Of a stretch of 64,000 nucleotides of DNA, positions 62,601 to 64,000 are shown piece by piece. A model generated the notes under the pieces. That model searched no databases. It saw nothing but the letters and a program-made list of their open reading frames with translations, and had not been told where the DNA came from. Source of the stretch: Echinococcus granulosus (lineage: Eukaryota > Platyhelminthes > Cestoda > Cyclophyllidea > Taeniidae); the NCBI RefSeq assembly GCF_000524195.1, contig NW_020170563.1, positions 3,857 through 67,856 of the forward strand, given 5' to 3'. The translations under genes and the position numbers were made by a program. Position 1 is the stretch's first letter. The number at the start of each line of letters is the position of its first letter.

Positions 62601-63900
62601 TGCACGTTCAATTTATGACTGCATATAAATGAAAGATCAACCCAAATGCACTAATGAAAGACAACTGTTGGAGCACAGGATAGAGTCAAAATAATTGAAT
62701 ATGTGAGATTACCTTTTTAAAGTACATGATAAAGCACTACAGGAAAATCTGATTTGTACTTTCTCTTACTAAAAAGGGTTGCACATACAGCGACGCAATT
62801 CGGCCATTTACTGATCTTCTTTCAAAATTAAGTTATTGAGAGTAATCGCCTTTTCTAATCCAACATGCCACATCCCAGCTGAAAAAAAAATGCTCTAGAA
62901 ATTGAAAGTATACGCTTAAAATAGGTGGAGCTCTTTCACAGAGAACCGATGATTTAGTAGAGATGCTTTATAGAGGTCGCCAGTATCACGGATGTAAGGT
63001 TTTTACCACGCATTAAATTCATTAAAATATGTATGCATGATTTTTAAGCAAGTGGTGGATGGAAATTTTTCAAAATTGTTAACACAAACATAAATTTAAA
63101 ACTACATCAGCAAGAATACCAGATAACAAAGTCAGAGAAAGAATAGCTAAACAAAATGAAATGTTTTTGTCAATTTCACAAGGGAATCTATATCCGTATG
63201 GCATTCTGGCCCGTGACATTTCGTTCCTTAGGTGTGCTTGTTTGAAATTTTTAGAAATAGTAGTTTAAACGGTTGAATCACTAGGAACTTTTAGATAATT
63301 TTTCGAATATATCCAAATTTCTTAGTCTAATTAACAGAAGGACTTAAGGGACACTAGTTTTTCTACTTGGAATTCAAACCTAACTAAACATTATATTTAC
63401 ATACACGAAATCGTACTAGGTATAGATAATTTTGAGAAGTGGTACCCCCTAAGTTCACTTATCATTTTCGTCAGATAATTCACTGAGCTGAAAAGCATTA
63501 CTTCTAGACTAGTTTAATTAACTAAATCCATAAAGGGAAAATTCGAAAGAAAGTTTGAAGCCTTAAGATTCTTGCACGAGTTCCAAATTAAAACTGTAGA
63601 CTAGCCACAGCATTTATTGGATAAAGCTTACCTCAGTTTGTTGGTTTAGCTCGTTCCTTCGACGCAAATTCTCTTGATGTGCTGAGTATGTTCCACAAAT
63701 CGGTGGCTGTTTCAGGTAAGAACCGGTTTTGAGATTATTTTCTAAATCAAAGGTATTAAATCTTCATTTGCCTCCCATCGAATTTAGATGCTGAATTTCA
63801 ATTTTGATGCTTCACATTCACTCACCCGAGCTCCACTGATTACGGAGTGTGTTTGAGTATTGATGGATGTTCGTTTGGCTGAAGGTTCGAGGCGGTGCTT
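59683..63900 (-). CDS. Tensin interdomain linker exons (predicted, partial)
   Basis: Five minus-strand exon candidates, 5' to 3', are 63900-63826, 63706-63632, 61314-61164, 60187-60125 and 59743-59683. Each has an AG acceptor and a GT donor, and their phases chain correctly (0, 0, 0, 1, 1, ending 2). The peptides are polar, Ser/Thr/Arg/Gly-rich and free of domains, as expected for the disordered linker before a tensin SH2 domain; examples are PSAKRTSINTQTHSVISG, PPICGTYSAHQENLRRRN, GYGEICQEIVSLLPIGRG and RSYSASGGNRGQYFSGAQSP. The first two exons are each exactly 75 nt and in phase 0, so either could be skipped without shifting frame. Assignment to the tensin gene is inferred from strand, adjacency and phase; there is no direct domain evidence. 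The gene continues beyond the right edge. Confidence 0.6.
59835..60124 (-). other. Open intron or alternative coding extension in the tensin linker
   Basis: Directly after the strong donor CAA|GTAAGT at 60124, the reading frame of the preceding exon stays open on the minus strand for another 97 codons or so, to a TAG at about 59832-59834. The stretch is GC-rich and encodes a Pro/Thr/Ser-rich peptide (IPRPPAVTAVVAPPTTST, SPSLTSLQTPLTPI) typical of a tensin linker. It may be coding through an alternative donor (none obvious in the right phase) or by intron retention giving a truncated product. Confidence 0.45.
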
Positions 63901-64000
63901 CTGAAACCATAAAGGCTGCAAACTTAAAGATTCGTATTTTCCCAAAAGCAAAAGCTCCTGATGATGCAAAATCAGACTCAAATATGCAACATATAAGAGA

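Overview
This is a nuclear genomic window from an animal, most likely a parasitic flatworm (tapeworm or fluke). That assignment is an inference. It rests on AT-rich intergenic DNA, a mix of very short (35-80 nt) and kilobase introns, decayed Ty3/gypsy retrotransposons, and animal-type genes (tensin, an MSL1/KANSL1-family protein, WDR55, mitochondrial IDH3A). Nothing looks bacterial or viral, and there is no operon, CRISPR array or origin. A 100-N scaffold gap lies at 51327-51426.

Layout. 1-655 holds a decayed Ty3/gypsy pol fragment (minus) running off the left edge. About 0.7-9.9 kb shows no gene. 10.6-13.3 kb (+) is a WDR55-like WD-repeat gene. 15.5-24.0 kb (+) is a complete seven-exon gene for the alpha subunit of mitochondrial NAD-dependent isocitrate dehydrogenase. 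Its exon 5 sits inside a 2.3 kb degenerate GATT/GGTT tract. 24-35.4 kb is gene-poor, with a rotted Ty3/gypsy copy (about 31.7-33.0 kb, minus). 35.4-36.9 kb (-) is a compact six-exon PEHE-domain gene (MSL1-like) whose five introns are 65-77 nt. 37-43.7 kb is gene-poor with dispersed repeat copies. 43.7-50.3 kb (+) is an 11-exon major facilitator transporter of the oxalate/monocarboxylate type. 52.4 kb to at least 63.9 kb (-) is the 3' part of a tensin gene: linker exons, SH2 domain and C-terminal PTB domain. Its N-terminal phosphatase-like and C2 regions would lie beyond the right edge.

The genes do not form a pathway. They are ordinary housekeeping, chromatin, transport and adhesion genes. 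Gene models were built by reading splice sites, phase and protein-family fit by eye, and they are internally phase-consistent except at the first WDR55 junction and inside the tensin linker.

I did not find an undescribed biological system. The most useful oddities are: an exon-5-like relic inside the IDH3A repeat tract, a GC-AG intron in the transporter, a 35-nt intron in WDR55, loss of the usual phosphotyrosine-pocket histidine in the tensin SH2 domain, a fully open intron in the tensin linker, and a dispersed repeat family with copies at 9.9, 14.4 and 37.4 kb.
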